NCBI RefSeq assembly: GCF_933775445.1
Contig: NC_065877.1
Location: 31,062,001 to 31,126,000, forward strand
Source: Argentina anserina
Lineage: Eukaryota > Streptophyta > Magnoliopsida > Rosales > Rosaceae
Direction: 5' to 3'
DNA: 64,000 nt
Shown here piece by piece: positions 47,325 through 58,381 of the stretch. The notes below the pieces were generated by a model, which saw nothing but the letters and a program-made list of their open reading frames with translations, was not told the DNA's origin and searched no databases. The position numbers and the translations under genes are program-made. The first letter of the stretch is position 1, and each line of letters begins with the position of its first letter.

Positions 47325-48811
47325 ATTAGACATAAACCCAATTTTGAAGCCCCCACTTAAATCTAGACCCACACTCAAAAGTTTTTTCAATCTAAACCCA
47401 AATTAATTATTTTAATCTAATATTTTTATAACAAATATTTTTCATTTAGAATGATTTCACTTTTTTACCCTTGAGAAATTGAAACTCCTCCTTAAAATTA
47501 GTTTTGACCAACTTTCTAATTTAGTTAACATTTAATTGTATCTATCATAAATGAAAATTGCAATTTCATTTTGGAGAAATTTGAGAAAATCGGGTATCAA
47601 CATAGGTAGAGCATCTTTCAACATTTCGGAGAACCACTTTATATTGGCACCTTGGCCAGGTAGATCCGTCCCACTCTCCGAAACCTCACATCTGCTTTTT
47701 TGGAGCATTTATTTCGGCGATTGCCGCTGCTTCATTGTGATCTACCACTGCTTCACTGCCCTTAAATCGAATTTAAAGAAATTATAAAATATACAAGAGT
47801 GAACAAATGTATGATTGAATTAATTTTGATCTTATTTTCTTATTTAAGATGATTAATTATTTGAATTTGTCATAATTAGCCTTAAATTTTGCCTTAGTTT
47901 TTGTTTCTCCATCTCTTGATGTCTATTTAGCTTCTTATCACTTTATCTTATCAAAGATTTTTTTCATATATTTGGAATATACTTTTTATTCTCCCACATA
48001 TTCAGCAGATTGAAAACACATATTATAAATCAAAACAACCCTACACACTATAATTTAAAGAACATGATGAAATCCTCATAATTGCTCAATTCCAACACTA
48101 TGGATGCAGATCTTATTACATACTAAACAATTATCCACTTTACGTATACATGTTAAACATATGCAAATCATGTTGCCTACTAAGTAGATTTTAATACTCT
48201 ATATAATAGAACTTTTTACCTTAACCTTAGATTCACAACAAAACCATACCTACTCTACAGATACAAATCCAAACCAAATTGTGAAACCCACCTACTCAAT
48301 AGAATTATGAAACCTACAAATCTCAACCAATACACAAGTAACCATATGAATCCTCTCACATATTTAGCAGACTTAAAAAAAACATACATATTTCGTAGAA
48401 TCACGTACTTCACTAAACAATAAGGATTATGTTTTTTAACGGTTACATAGATTCTTCAGATTTAGCAAATACACACACACACACTGAAAACATAGAATAA
48501 CAAAAATACCTACTTTAAGGTAGTACTTGGGTAAGAGATTTGGAGGTGATAAGGAATTTCAAAATGGAAGGGATTTCAAGGTGAATGGATTAATATAAAG
48601 TGATGAGATATTAAATTGAAGCTACAATTAAGCAATTTAGAAACATACCAATGTATTTGTACCAGTGGCAAATAAAGTAATTTTCATCAAGAACAAGTTT
48701 CATTTCTTATACCAAATAATTTTTTTTTAATTTCTTATTTAACCTAACTGAAAGAGTTTTAATGGTGGGTTTAGATTTAAAAAGGTGTTGATTTTTGGGT
48801 CTATAATCAAT
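47325..48811. mobile_element. TIR element of about 1.5 kb, non-coding
   Basis: The left end (ACCCAATTTTG...TTAAATCTAGACCCAC...AAAA) matches the right end inverted (ACCCAAAAATC...TTTAAATCTAAACCCACC...AAAA) over roughly 55 bp with mismatches and a small indel. The interior is AT-rich without coding motifs. TAAT flanks both ends, but the target duplication is unclear, so the superfamily is not assigned. Confidence 0.6.
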
Positions 48812-49153
48812 TATTCTGCAGGCGCCTTCCATGGTTAGTTTGTTAATGGTGGGTGGTGAAAAACTATTCTATATGCAACAGTAGTACATACAGCTGATTG
48901 ATTTCTTAAGATAAATTGAGATTTTGTGTGTTTAATGTGTATTAAGTACGTTCTTCATGGGGAAAAGTACAGAAGAAATTAAACAGTGGTTGATGGAGTG
49001 ATACAGTAGTTTGATCTAAATATGGTCCTTGCATCTTTTCAAAAAGAAAAATTTGGTGCTTGCATTTTATGCATGTATAGGTTTTTAACACAAAGTGGCC
49101 GGCCGGTATGGAAGTTCTAACCTTTTGTATGATGCCAATGATGGAACTCGTTA
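48812..49153. other. Intergenic
   Basis: No feature recognised; the right side should hold the 3'UTR of the minus-strand LEA2-type gene. Confidence 0.5.
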
Positions 49154-49786
49154 CTAGTACACTTCTATGACATCGCAAATTCTCGGTCCACCCAGCAAGA
49201 CTCCCGCTTTTTGATTAGGTGAGATCTCAACCTCTAAATAATCACAGTTAGCCCTAACCAGCTTCCTCACCAAATTGTTTTCGCTGTGACCTATTCTGAC
49301 AATAGCCTCTGCTCTGATACCGAACCCTACAACTCTGTTCCGCCACTCCTCGAGCATGGCGGCCGCCTCCTTCCAATCTCCAATATACACCTATGAGACT
49401 GCGAGATTCGCCTGCAGCAACGATTGGCTCGCAGGACTTTGATATAAGGATTCGTTCATAGCTATCTTCGACGAAGTTAGAAACAGCTTGTGATAGAAAA
49501 CCGAAACTTCAATGGCGTCATGGTAGACGATCTTGTCCTGAGAAGGGTTTTTAGTTTGTAAACTTATGTTCCAATTGGCAGAGATGGAGGACGAGTAGAC
49601 CAGCAATGGAAAGACTGAAAGATTGTTGGTCTGAAACTCTAGGGTTTGATCAGGCAAATTTGTGCATATTGAAACCAGTATTATAAGCGCGATTGCAACG
49701 ATTGCCAGCAGTAAAAGAAGAAGTTTTATGCAATCTCTAAGAGTTGGGTAGATGGCGGAGGCCTTAGTGTCGGTGGAGAGTCTCAT
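49154..49786 (-). pseudogene. LEA2 / NDR1-HIN1-like protein gene with an in-frame stop
   Basis: One 210-codon frame on the minus strand is broken only by a TAG at 49391-49393 (AVS-stop-VYIGDW). The first part has a short cytosolic tail, a transmembrane helix (about residues 20-42, LLLLLLAIVAIALIILVSI) and a LEA2 beginning with ISANWNISLQTKNPSQ and DAIEVSVFYH. The second part is the rest of LEA2, ending GVLLGGPRICDVIEVY. NHL proteins are plasma-membrane proteins linked to defence and stress. Truncation at the stop would leave 131 aa without half the domain. It could be a pseudogene, a readthrough case or a sequencing error. The lesion fits a single base change. Confidence 0.75.
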
Positions 49787-49938
49787 GGCAGCTGTGGGGA
49801 ATTGGGGATGTTGGTCACTGCTTCACTGTTGTGTTGGGACTAGGGTTTTCTTAAGCGAAGATATATATATTTTTTAGTATTTACTGCCCGTTTACTGCAT
49901 GTATCTTCATAGAGTTTCTTTCCCATTCTGATGCCACA

Positions 49939-50108
49939 ATTATTATTACCGGCCATTTCTCGAAAGAATAGTGCTAGGACGCCATAATATAGCGCCAAAT
50001 TCAGTGCCGCAATCTTATGTGACAATTATTATTACCCGGCCATTTCTCAAAAGAAGAGTGCTAGGACGCCATAATATGGCGCCAAATTCGCTGCCGCAAT
50101 CTTACGTG
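49939..50108. repeat. 85-bp tandem duplication of MITE left end plus flank
   Basis: 49939-50023 and 50024-50108 both run from AATTATTATTACC through CATTTCTC, then AGTGCTAGGACGCC into the terminal inverted repeat. The unit contains host flank and element end together, so the duplication happened after insertion. Confidence 0.85.
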
Positions 50109-51001
50109 GCATGCCACGTCACATTTCTACATCAATAATTAAAATTATATAAAAATATCATTTTAAATGAAAAGACAATCATATCCTTGTTAATCCAACG
50201 ATTCTAAATTATTATAAATTTTTTTATCCTTTCTTCTTTTTCATCACAATAATGCTTTTAAAATATAATTTAAAAAAATTAAAATTTACGAAAATATGCT
50301 TGAAATATGTGTGTGCACGTGTGAAATATATATATATATATAATATTTATTTTTAAATTTCAAACGATGTAAGGTAACTACAATATTTATATTTAGATGA
50401 AACTTTTGATAAGATTCTTTTAGTTTTTTTTAAAGGGAATATTTTTTTGTTAGGGTACGGTATAATCGATTTAAGAGGATATGTAAGGTAACAAATGTTA
50501 TTTTTCTTATAGTATACATATCTTAATTAATACCATATTTAATACAATTATGTCCATGGTAATCTTTCTAGTGACAAATATGTCAAGATTCATGACTTTC
50601 TTATTTAATTAATTTACATTTACGATTAATTAATGGCTATAATTAATTAACACAATTACTATTTAGGCACTCCACACACACATGCATATTGAAGATATAT
50701 ATCTCACCCGCGCGCGCACATACATATATATATATATATATATATATCTATATATTTCAAACATATTTTGTATATATCGTATTTTCTTATTACATTTTGA
50801 AAAAATAAATGATATAAAAAAGAACTACAATTTTTTGATAATAATCTAGAGCCGGTGGATTAACAATGATAAAATTGTATTTTCATCCAAAAATAACATT
50901 TTGTGATTATTGTAATTACTGACATGACATGGTGACGTGACATGTCACAAGGAATTGCGGCGCCAGATTTGGCGCCATATTATGACGCTAAAACATTTTC
51001 C
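49966..51001. mobile_element. Mutator-type MITE
   Basis: Long terminal inverted repeats: left AGTGCTAGGACGCCATAATA...GCGCCAAATTC; right, read inward, TGTTTTAGCGTCATAATATG...GCGCCAAATCTGG, extending into GTGACATGTCACGTCAC. TTCTCGAAA, 9 bp, is present on both sides (49957-49965, 51002-51010), as expected for Mutator-like elements. It is 1,036 bp and AT-rich, has no transposase and includes a (TA)n run near 50717-50748. It sits about 180 bp upstream of the LEA2-type gene start. Confidence 0.85.
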
Positions 51002-52200
51002 TTCTCGAAATCATATGCTTTATAGGTATGTATAACGATCATATTTATATTACGTGTGGTATGATCTATGGCGGTGAGTTGATTATCGACTACTTCTTGA
51101 ATCTAATTTGATTAGCTCAAGATTGAGCCTTTTTGGCTCATGTCTATTGCTTCTTACGATAGTCTTGTGACTAGTAGTGTTGGTTGAACAAAGTGTGGAG
51201 AATCTAGTTTCACCACTGAAAGTTCCTTTGTTGTAATCTTTATTTTGGTGAAATATATTTTCCTTATTTCAAAAATAAAATAAAAATTGCTACACATAAA
51301 TGTAAGTTATGATCCCCTTTAGGTACTTACATAGCTTATTTTGAATTGGCAAAATAGTTTGATATTGGATATACTTTTTGTATTTTATGATTTGATCATC
51401 TATGTAGGTAGTGTAATTTGTTTTGCTACAACGAGTTTTTTTTTATGTAAGGGCTAGTGCGGTGCCCTTAAGCTTTTATTAATGAAACCGTCAAATATAA
51501 GGGGGAAGACATGAAGCCTAAATCCTTATTATAAAGACCTGACATAAGATCAAAAATCTCTAAAAACAAAACTCAACAAAACACAAACTAGTAAAAAGTA
51601 CTACATAAATAGCGACTTTATTTGCTTTATAACAACGGTAATATAGTTGAGAGCATAGTAGATATGTAGCCCTAAAAACAATGAAGCAACGCATACATAC
51701 CCTAATGTCCAATAAAGCAACTCTCCAACTATATATCCGCCAGAAAAGTGATTTGACGACACTTAGTCTCAACTTACCACTAGGCAGTAACGACCATTTG
51801 CTATAACGAGTCTATTGTGTGCTAAACTAAACTCATGACTCCAATAGGGATTATATCATTCGACCAAACGGTACTTGACCAGTTTAATGTACTAATCCGT
51901 TTACTTAATAAAATCATTAAATGTAGATCTATTCCTTAGTTTTATATCGCTATTCTATCGTCAATCACCAATTTCCACATTGCAACTTCTTCTACTGGTA
52001 AAAGTAGGAAGTAACGGATCATTCTACTAAAATTTAGTGTTGTTAAGCTTACCAACCACACTGCATGTAAACTGCTTAGTTCTAAGACACTATTATTTCG
52101 GCGATTACCAATTCCTACACGGGGATTTCTTCTACTAGTACAAGAATAGCAAGGTATGGATCGTGGCCGGGATGTTTGGTGTTAACCTTTCAGACCAGAC
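51002..52200. other. Intergenic and PG2 promoter region
   Basis: No gene seen. Between about 51955 and 52170 two diverged copies of a block (ATTACCAATTyCyACA, TTCTTCTACTrGTA, GGATC) lie in tandem just upstream of PG2. Confidence 0.5.
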
Positions 52201-52208
52201 TATAAAAT
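52201..52208 (+). promoter_or_regulatory. TATA box of PG2
   Basis: TATAAAAT 77 bp before the PG2 ATG. Confidence 0.6.
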
Positions 52209-53172
52209 GACCTCATCACTAGTGAAGTTTCATTACCATTCTAACAAAAAAAAATAGAGGAAGTGAAAGCATCAAATCTTCAAGATGGGTCACAATCTAG
52301 TCATGGTAATCTTTACAATATTTTTGTTACTATGCTCAGCTTCTGCTAGTAGAGTTAGAGATTTCTTAGCAGCTGGTGACTTCGATGTGACGAGTCCAAA
52401 ATATGGTGGAAAGCCCAATGGTGACATTAGTCAGGTAATTCAATCTCTACAACTATGCAAGCTCTACAAAATTGAATCTTTTTTTTTTCTAATCAAGTAC
52501 AAAATTGAATCTTTGATTTCATTTTACTATTTCATAGCCTATGGCAAATGCTTGGAAAGATGCATGCGCAGCGGCATCGCCAAGTAGAGTGATTGTTCCT
52601 AAAGGGATATTCCATCTAAAAGGAGCAGTTTTCAAAGGTCCTTGCAAGGCTCCTATTGAAGTTCAGGTTAATGGCTTAGTAAAGGCACCAGCAGATGGTG
52701 CTCAACTTACAAATCGTGCAGTTTGGATCCAGTTTAGCCAACTTGAGAAGTTCACTCTATCAGGTAGTGGAACCTTTGATGGTCAAGGACAAAAAACTTG
52801 GAAAGAGAACGATTGCAATAAAAAGCCCAACTGTTTACCTAATGCTATTGTAAGCCGATACAACCGTACTATTTTTTTCAAGTAGTATTGTATTTTGCAT
52901 TGTGCTAATATCTTTTAGCTATCTCTGATATCATGTTTAACAGTTATGCTATACAACTTTCTCCATATGCAGAGTTTGAGGTTCGACAACGTCAAACATT
53001 CATTAGTTAGGGATGTGACATCAATCAACAGCAAAGAGTTCCATGTCAATGTTTTAGGGTGTGAGCAACTTACATTCCAACATTTCACCGCCACAGCACC
53101 TGGAGATAGCGTTAACACAGATGGAATACATATCGGGCGCTCAACCGGAATTAACATTACTGATGCGAAGAT

Positions 53173-53387
53173 TGAAAGCTTGAAGAAAATAGAGAGGGAA
53201 ATTGATTGTAACTAATTCTGTTTCTTGATATTTTGGAAAACTTAGGAATACAAGGGAGAAAGTCAGCTATTTAAGCTTAGTTGTGTTGTACGTGTCAGCA
53301 TTACAAGGCATGAACTAATCATTGTCCTAATCACTGACTTATCCTAATTAATTCTAATCATTATGATTTTAAGTAACTTCACTAACA
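53173..53387 (-). repeat. 3' LTR of copia-2
   Basis: Minus strand begins TGTTAGTGAAG and ends AAGCTTTCA. The pol stop codon lies within it (53369-53371). Confidence 0.95.
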
Positions 53388-54985
53388 CCCTCCCTCAGCT
53401 TGATGGGGGGCTTAGCTAACATCAAGCTGTTGCATAAGTACCAATGCTGAGGAGAACACAAGCCCTTGGTGAAAATATCAGCTAGCTGTTCTGCAGAAGA
53501 CACAAACTGCAATGTAATAGAGCCATCTTTAACCTTGTCCCTGGTGAAGTGCACATCAACCTCAACATGTTTTAACTTGGAATGATGCACAGGGTTAGAA
53601 GCTAAGGCAAGAGCTGAAATATTGTCACAATGAAGAGAGGGAGTACAAGCCAAGGGTTGATGAAGATCAGCCATCAAATGCTTAAGCCACTGCAGTTCAG
53701 AAGTGGTATCAACCATGCTCCTGTACTCAGTTTCTGTAGATGATCTAGAAACAGCACCTTGCTTTTTACTACACCAAGAAATAGGAGAATTATTAAGCAG
53801 AATGACAAATCCAGTTGTAGACTTGCGATCATTAGGATCTCCTGCCCAATCAGCATCACAATATGCTTGCAAACAAATGTCATTATGAGATGAGACATGT
53901 TTAGGATAAAAAATGCCATGACTTAATGTTCCCTTCACATATCTGAGAATACGTTTAACTGCCTGGAGATGAGCTTCTGTAGGGTAATGCATGAACTGAC
54001 ACACTGAATTGACACTGAAAGCAATATCAGGTCTAGTAAAGATCAAGTACTGAAGGCAGCCAACAAGACTTCTGAAATGATGAACATCATTGGAGTCAAG
54101 AGAAGGACCAATATCTTCATATAATTTTACACCAGATTGACATGGTGTCAAATGAGAATGGCACTGATCTAAACCAGCCTTATGAACCAAATCAGTAGCA
54201 TATTTCTGCTGACACAAGAAAATCCCAGTTGGAGTATACTGTATTTCCAATCCAAGAAAATAATGCAAATCACCTAAGTCCTTCATGTCAAACTCTTGTT
54301 GCAAATCCAACTTGACCCTTGAAATTAAAGTCTCATCATTGCCAGTAAGAATGATATCATCCACATAGAGAAGTAGATAGACTGTAGAAGAACCAGAGAG
54401 CAAAATGAAAAGAGATGGATCAGCATGGGAAGACTTGAAGCCAAGGCTGGGCAGAAAAGAAGTGAACCTGTCATTCCAGGCCCTTGGGGCTTGTTTGAGG
54501 CCATATAGAGATTTATGAAGCTTGCATACATGAGAAGGATGAGTAGAATCTTCAAACCCTCCAGGTTGAGCCATATACACCTCCTCATGAAGTTGACCAT
54601 GCAGAAACGCATTTTTAACATCAAGTTGATGAAGCTTCCAGTCAAAAGTAGCTGCTAAGCTGATAATCAAACGAACAGTTGTATGTCTCACTACAGGAGA
54701 AAACGTTTCTTTATAGTCCACCCCATATTCTTGACTAAAGCCTCTAGCAACCAAACGAGCTTTATGACGAGCAATTGTGCCATCAACATTTTTCTTCAAC
54801 TTAAAAATCCATTTGCAGGACACTAAATTCTTGTTCGGAGGCAAAGGCACTAAAGACCATGTTTGTTGTTGCATCAGAGCATTATATTCCTCTTGCATAG
54901 CATCTTTCCACTGAGGAATGGCTAAGGCCTTTTTGTAACTCACTGGTTCTATCAAACTTGGATCTGATGATGAAGAAGAAGTCAC
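53369..54985 (-). CDS. copia-2 reverse transcriptase-RNase H (partial polyprotein)
   Basis: 538 codons without interruption. RT shows WKDAMQEEYNAL, KLHQLDVKNAFLHG, SLYGLKQAPRAW and the catalytic LLYVDDIILTG. After RT come RPDIAFSVN and LRYVKGT. RNase H shows YCDADWAGDP, SWCSKKQ, SSTETEYR, CDNISALALA and ADIFTKGL. Upstream coding sequence (TRGKRGI) is in another frame after a T-run near 55002, so the polyprotein is broken there. Protease and integrase are absent. The last codons lie within the LTR, as in many Copia elements. Confidence 0.93.
   Translation of the reverse strand: MTSSSSSDPSLIEPVSYKKALAIPQWKDAMQEEYNALMQQQTWSLVPLPPNKNLVSCKWIFKLKKNVDGTIARHKARLVARGFSQEYGVDYKETFSPVVRHTTVRLIISLAATFDWKLHQLDVKNAFLHGQLHEEVYMAQPGGFEDSTHPSHVCKLHKSLYGLKQAPRAWNDRFTSFLPSLGFKSSHADPSLFILLSGSSTVYLLLYVDDIILTGNDETLISRVKLDLQQEFDMKDLGDLHYFLGLEIQYTPTGIFLCQQKYATDLVHKAGLDQCHSHLTPCQSGVKLYEDIGPSLDSNDVHHFRSLVGCLQYLIFTRPDIAFSVNSVCQFMHYPTEAHLQAVKRILRYVKGTLSHGIFYPKHVSSHNDICLQAYCDADWAGDPNDRKSTTGFVILLNNSPISWCSKKQGAVSRSSTETEYRSMVDTTSELQWLKHLMADLHQPLACTPSLHCDNISALALASNPVHHSKLKHVEVDVHFTRDKVKDGSITLQFVSSAEQLADIFTKGLCSPQHWYLCNSLMLAKPPIKLREGVSEVT
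53388..53396 (-). promoter_or_regulatory. Polypurine tract of copia-2
   Basis: Minus strand GAGGGAGGG directly beside the 3' LTR start, the expected plus-strand primer. Confidence 0.85.
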
Positions 54986-55359
54986 AGTAGATAAAAAAAC
55001 ATTTCTTCTTGGAGATGCCTCGTTTCCCTCTGGTTAACATAGCATGATCATTGTGGAGAGGATTAACAAGACCATCAACAGGATGTAAAATATTGTTTTC
55101 AGACACTTGAGATCTAGGTTGAGAAGAACTTCTGTTAAGAATAATGGAAATAGAACCATCTCCAGTGTGAGTCTCAACTTGGAGTAAACCATTATCTTCC
55201 TCAAAATTAATGCTGGTATGAGCATTAGTGTCAAATACTTGTGGAGAAGAATTAATTACAACTTCACTTGTATCAGAAACATGAGTAGCTGAAGGAAGAG
55301 ATGAGGGCTGAACTGGATTTTGATGAAATGTGTGGAGAAGATGCAGGATTGGAATACTG

Positions 55360-55413
55360 TGTTAGTGAAGTTACTTAAAATCATAATGATTAGAATTAAT
55401 TAGGCTAAGTCAG
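55360..55413 (+). repeat. Inverted 54-bp LTR tip inside copia-2
   Basis: The plus strand reads TGTTAGTGAAGTTACTTAAA and on to GGCTAAGTCAG, which is the first 54 bp of the LTR in opposite orientation to the element's own LTRs. It starts exactly at the LTR terminus. Its variant base (GGCTAAGTC) matches the right LTR, not the left one. Confidence 0.9.
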
Positions 55414-55623
55414 ATATTCACTATTAATAGTAGGAGGAGCATTTTCAGATGACTGCATAAACTGTGGAGGACATGGAACCGTTCCATCCACAAAGCCATA
55501 GAGATTTTGACCGCGCAGAAAGGACTCAATGCGAAACAACCAAGTAGGATAGTTGGAATCATCCAATAGGATGTTAGGAAGATACACAATAGTCTGAGTA
55601 ACATTCGAACCTGTAGGATTCAT
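55405..55623 (-). pseudogene. copia-2 gag, N-terminal fragment
   Basis: 72 codons beginning MNPTGSNV, with LDDSNYPTWLFRIESFLRGQ and FVDGTVPCPPQF, the typical Copia gag start (DUF4219/UBN2-like). It ends where the inverted LTR tip begins; the rest of gag is missing. Confidence 0.85.
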
Positions 55624-56071
55624 GATTCAAAGGCTAGAGATGAACTTCGTGAAGGAATTAGGAATTAGGGTTTCAAAACAAGATTGCAAGGTTTGGCCTA
55701 AAAAATTTGATACAGAGGCAGATCTAACATTTCTTTATTTGAATCTAGGCAAAGTAATAGCCACAACTTCACAATTATCAACTGTAAGTCTCAGAACACA
55801 CCAATACTTCAAGATTCATAGCAAATCTCAACCAATTACAACAACGCAAACGAAAAAGACTTCAAATCTCTACTATATAAGCAAATCCGAGTACTCGATC
55901 AAGTATTTGAGAAGCAAAAGCTGAATTATATGAAGAATTTGATGAATCGTTGGAGAAAATCGAACTTATCTTGATGACATCTGATGAAACCAAGCACAGC
56001 GAACACAGCGTCGCCGGAATCAGAGCTGAAGAGAAACCTAATCACTGAGTTGAGCAAGGTCTCCGATCGAT

Positions 56072-56087
56072 CCTGGCTCGAATACCA
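56072..56087 (-). promoter_or_regulatory. Primer-binding site of copia-2 (initiator Met tRNA type)
   Basis: Directly after the 5' LTR the minus strand reads TGGTATTCGAGCCAGG. It matches the complement of the 3' end of plant initiator tRNA-Met with about two mismatches. Confidence 0.85.
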
Positions 56088-56302
56088 TGAAAGCTTGAAG
56101 AAAATAGAGAGGGAAATTGATTGTAACTAATTTTGTTTCTTGATATTTTGGAAAACTTAGGAATACAAGGAAGAAAGTCAGCTATTTAAGCTTAGCTGTG
56201 TTGTACGTGTCAGCATTACAAGGCATGAACTAATCATTGTCCTAATCACTGACTTAGCCTAATTAATTCTAATCATTATGATTTTAAGTAACTTCACTAA
56301 CA
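56088..56302 (-). repeat. 5' LTR of copia-2
   Basis: 215 bp, about 98% identical to the 3' LTR. Confidence 0.95.
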
Positions 56303-56979
56303 AAGATTGCCACCGGAGATGATTGCATTTCCGTCGGTGATGGTACCAGACAACTTACAGTAAATAAGGTAACTTGCGGACCAGGTCATGGAATTAGCAT
56401 TGGAAGCCTCGGAAGGTATCCAAATGAAGACCATGTCAGTGGTATCAATGTTAGAGACTGTACCCTTACTAGTACGTTGAATGGTGTTAGAATCAAATCA
56501 TTTCCTTCTTCTCCTAAGGCTACCACCGCCTCAGATATTCACTTTGAGCACATCATCATGAATAATGTTGCTAATCCAGTCCTTATAGACCAAGAGTACT
56601 GCCCTTGGGGACATTGTGATAAAAAGGTATGCTAATTGCATTTTCTTCTTCTTTTTCACCTGCATGTGCATCTTAAAATTACTAGCTACATGAAAAAAAA
56701 TAGTAATCATAGACAAATTTAATTTGTGGTGTTTCTTGTTTGTAGACTCCATCAAAAGTCAAGATCAGCAATGTGAGCTTCAAGAACATTAGAGGGACAT
56801 CTTCAACTCCATTGGCTCTAAAACTTCTATGCGCCAAGGGATTGCCATGCGAAAAAGTGGAGCTGAGTGACACAGATCTCAAGTTAAGTGGCCAAGGGAC
56901 TCTTACATCTCACTGCGCAAATGTGCAGCCCACGATTACTCGAGTGCCGCCAGCTCTTGCTTGTGCTACCAAGGCTTGA

Positions 56980-57703
56980 TCGAGCGAGTGGAGTTAATAT
57001 GAATCTAAGAGGCTTTAGATGCGATCAATCATCAATGTGATCATGCATGCACCACTTATGGAAGTGCAAATAAGTTGTGTCCCTCATTTTGCGTGAGAGA
57101 GAGGACACATTTTTTTTTTAATTGAGGAACTTAGAGTTTTTCCCCCTTATTTCCAACATCCTTGTTTAAAATTGATAGTTGAAGATGAGAGATCACACAT
57201 CAAACAAATGACAAATAAAATACAACTTATAAGTTGGTAGATAACATCGAATTGTACCAAAGTTTTTTGTGTTTAAAACTCAACACATTAAAAGTAGTTA
57301 AGTTAAGACAATATCGATACAATAGCAGTCTACATGCCCCATTTGGTATTGTTTAAGATGATGTTAGAGGCTTAGAGCATGTCCTTCTCCGGTTGTTTTC
57401 CCAAGCATAATGGACCCAAGTTGGGTTCATTAAATTGTCATCAGAGAAATTTTTCTTGGTTCTATATCAAGTGTTTGTAGTGGGGCTTAGTTCGAATTAC
57501 CAATTTCTGAAATAAGGAATTGAACCAAATCACATACTATACATATGAATATTTGATGGGGAATTGGAGCAAATAAATTAAATGTGCAAACTTAAAATTA
57601 GGTTAAACGTAAGGTAGTGTTGTAGAGAAGAGATCGCATATCAGACTAGTGATAAAAATAAGATACAACTAATAAGTGGGTAGTTATACAAAATAGCACC
57701 AAT
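56980..57703. other. PG2 3'UTR and intergenic DNA
   Basis: No gene seen. Confidence 0.5.
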
Positions 57704-57711
57704 GCCTCTTG

Positions 57712-58373
57712 TATGGCTGTAAGTAGGCTCAAGTCGCTCGTGTTCGGCTCACTTTTAGCATGTTCGGCTCGAACTTGTAAAGTTAAATAAACCGAGCTTG
57801 AGCTCAATATTAAGCCCAACCTTGAAAATGAGTCAAGCTTGAACAACAATTATTCAGCTCATTCGACTCGTTTAACTCGCAAGCTAGCTCGAACTCATTA
57901 AAAGCTCGGCTCGTTTATTAATTAAACTTGTCTAATTAACTTTTATAGTATATATAAAGTATAATTTTTATATAAGAATAATAGTAAGAATATAATATTT
58001 GTTAGAATGAGTTAATGAGCTTCTTTGTAGAATAATTAGTAAAAGACTTTATGTTCAATAATGAGTTTGATTTATTATTTTTAGTTTATTACAAATAAAA
58101 GAGATTTTGTGTGATGTTATGACATCAAATTTTGAATTTTCTTTTAAATTTCTTAATTTTAAAATTTTAGTTTCATATAATTCAAACCGGCTCAATTCAA
58201 GTTTGAGCTCATCTAAGCCAACCCGAGCCCATCTCAAACTTTTTCAAGCCGAGCTGAGATTGAACATGAAAAACAAAAATCAAATTTTGGTCCGGATCGA
58301 GCTCGATTGAATGAAAACAAGACAAACATGAACAACCTAGTATTCAGCTCGGCTCGGCTTATTTACAGCCCTA
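57712..58373. mobile_element. hAT-type MITE, 662 bp
   Basis: Perfect 8-bp target duplication GCCTCTTG (57704-57711, 58374-58381). Inverted ends: left TATGGCTGTAAGTAGGCTCA, right read inward TAGGGCTGTAAATAAGCCGA. Subterminal regions are packed with GAGCTCG/CGGCTCG motifs in both orientations, as in hAT elements. There is no transposase. Confidence 0.92.
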
Positions 58374-58381
58374 GCCTCTTG

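Larger units (their letters stand above)
53173..56302 (-). mobile_element. Young Ty1/Copia element (copia-2) in PG2 exon 3, internally deleted
   Basis: LTRs of 215 bp each (53173-53387, 56088-56302) differ at only about four positions. The target duplication AAGAT is perfect (53168-53172, 56303-56307). It holds a short gag start, an intact-looking RT-RNase H frame and a purine tract, but gag's 3' part, protease and integrase are missing. An inverted LTR tip (55360-55413) lies at the deletion junction. It is not autonomous, but it could have been mobilised in trans. Confidence 0.96.
52285..56979 (+). pseudogene. PG2: exopolygalacturonase-like (GH28) gene disrupted by a Copia insertion
   Basis: Exons are 52285-52434, 52538-52849, 52973-53172 plus 56308-56626 (one exon cut by the insertion), and 56746-56979. 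If the element and one AAGAT copy are left out, the frame is open and phases close at 404 aa. It has a signal peptide, [47 protein letters not shown] and a Cys-containing C-terminus. GH28 enzymes hydrolyse polygalacturonan in the cell wall; this subgroup resembles pollen exopolygalacturonases. The insertion comes just before the catalytic GDD, so the interrupted reading frame ends early at KKIEREIDCN. No other lesion was seen, which fits a recent loss. Confidence 0.92.

Noticed and set aside
53173..56302. Copia sequence read as an intron of PG2
   Set aside because: It has LTRs and an AAGAT target duplication, and it falls inside an exon that is continuous in PG3.
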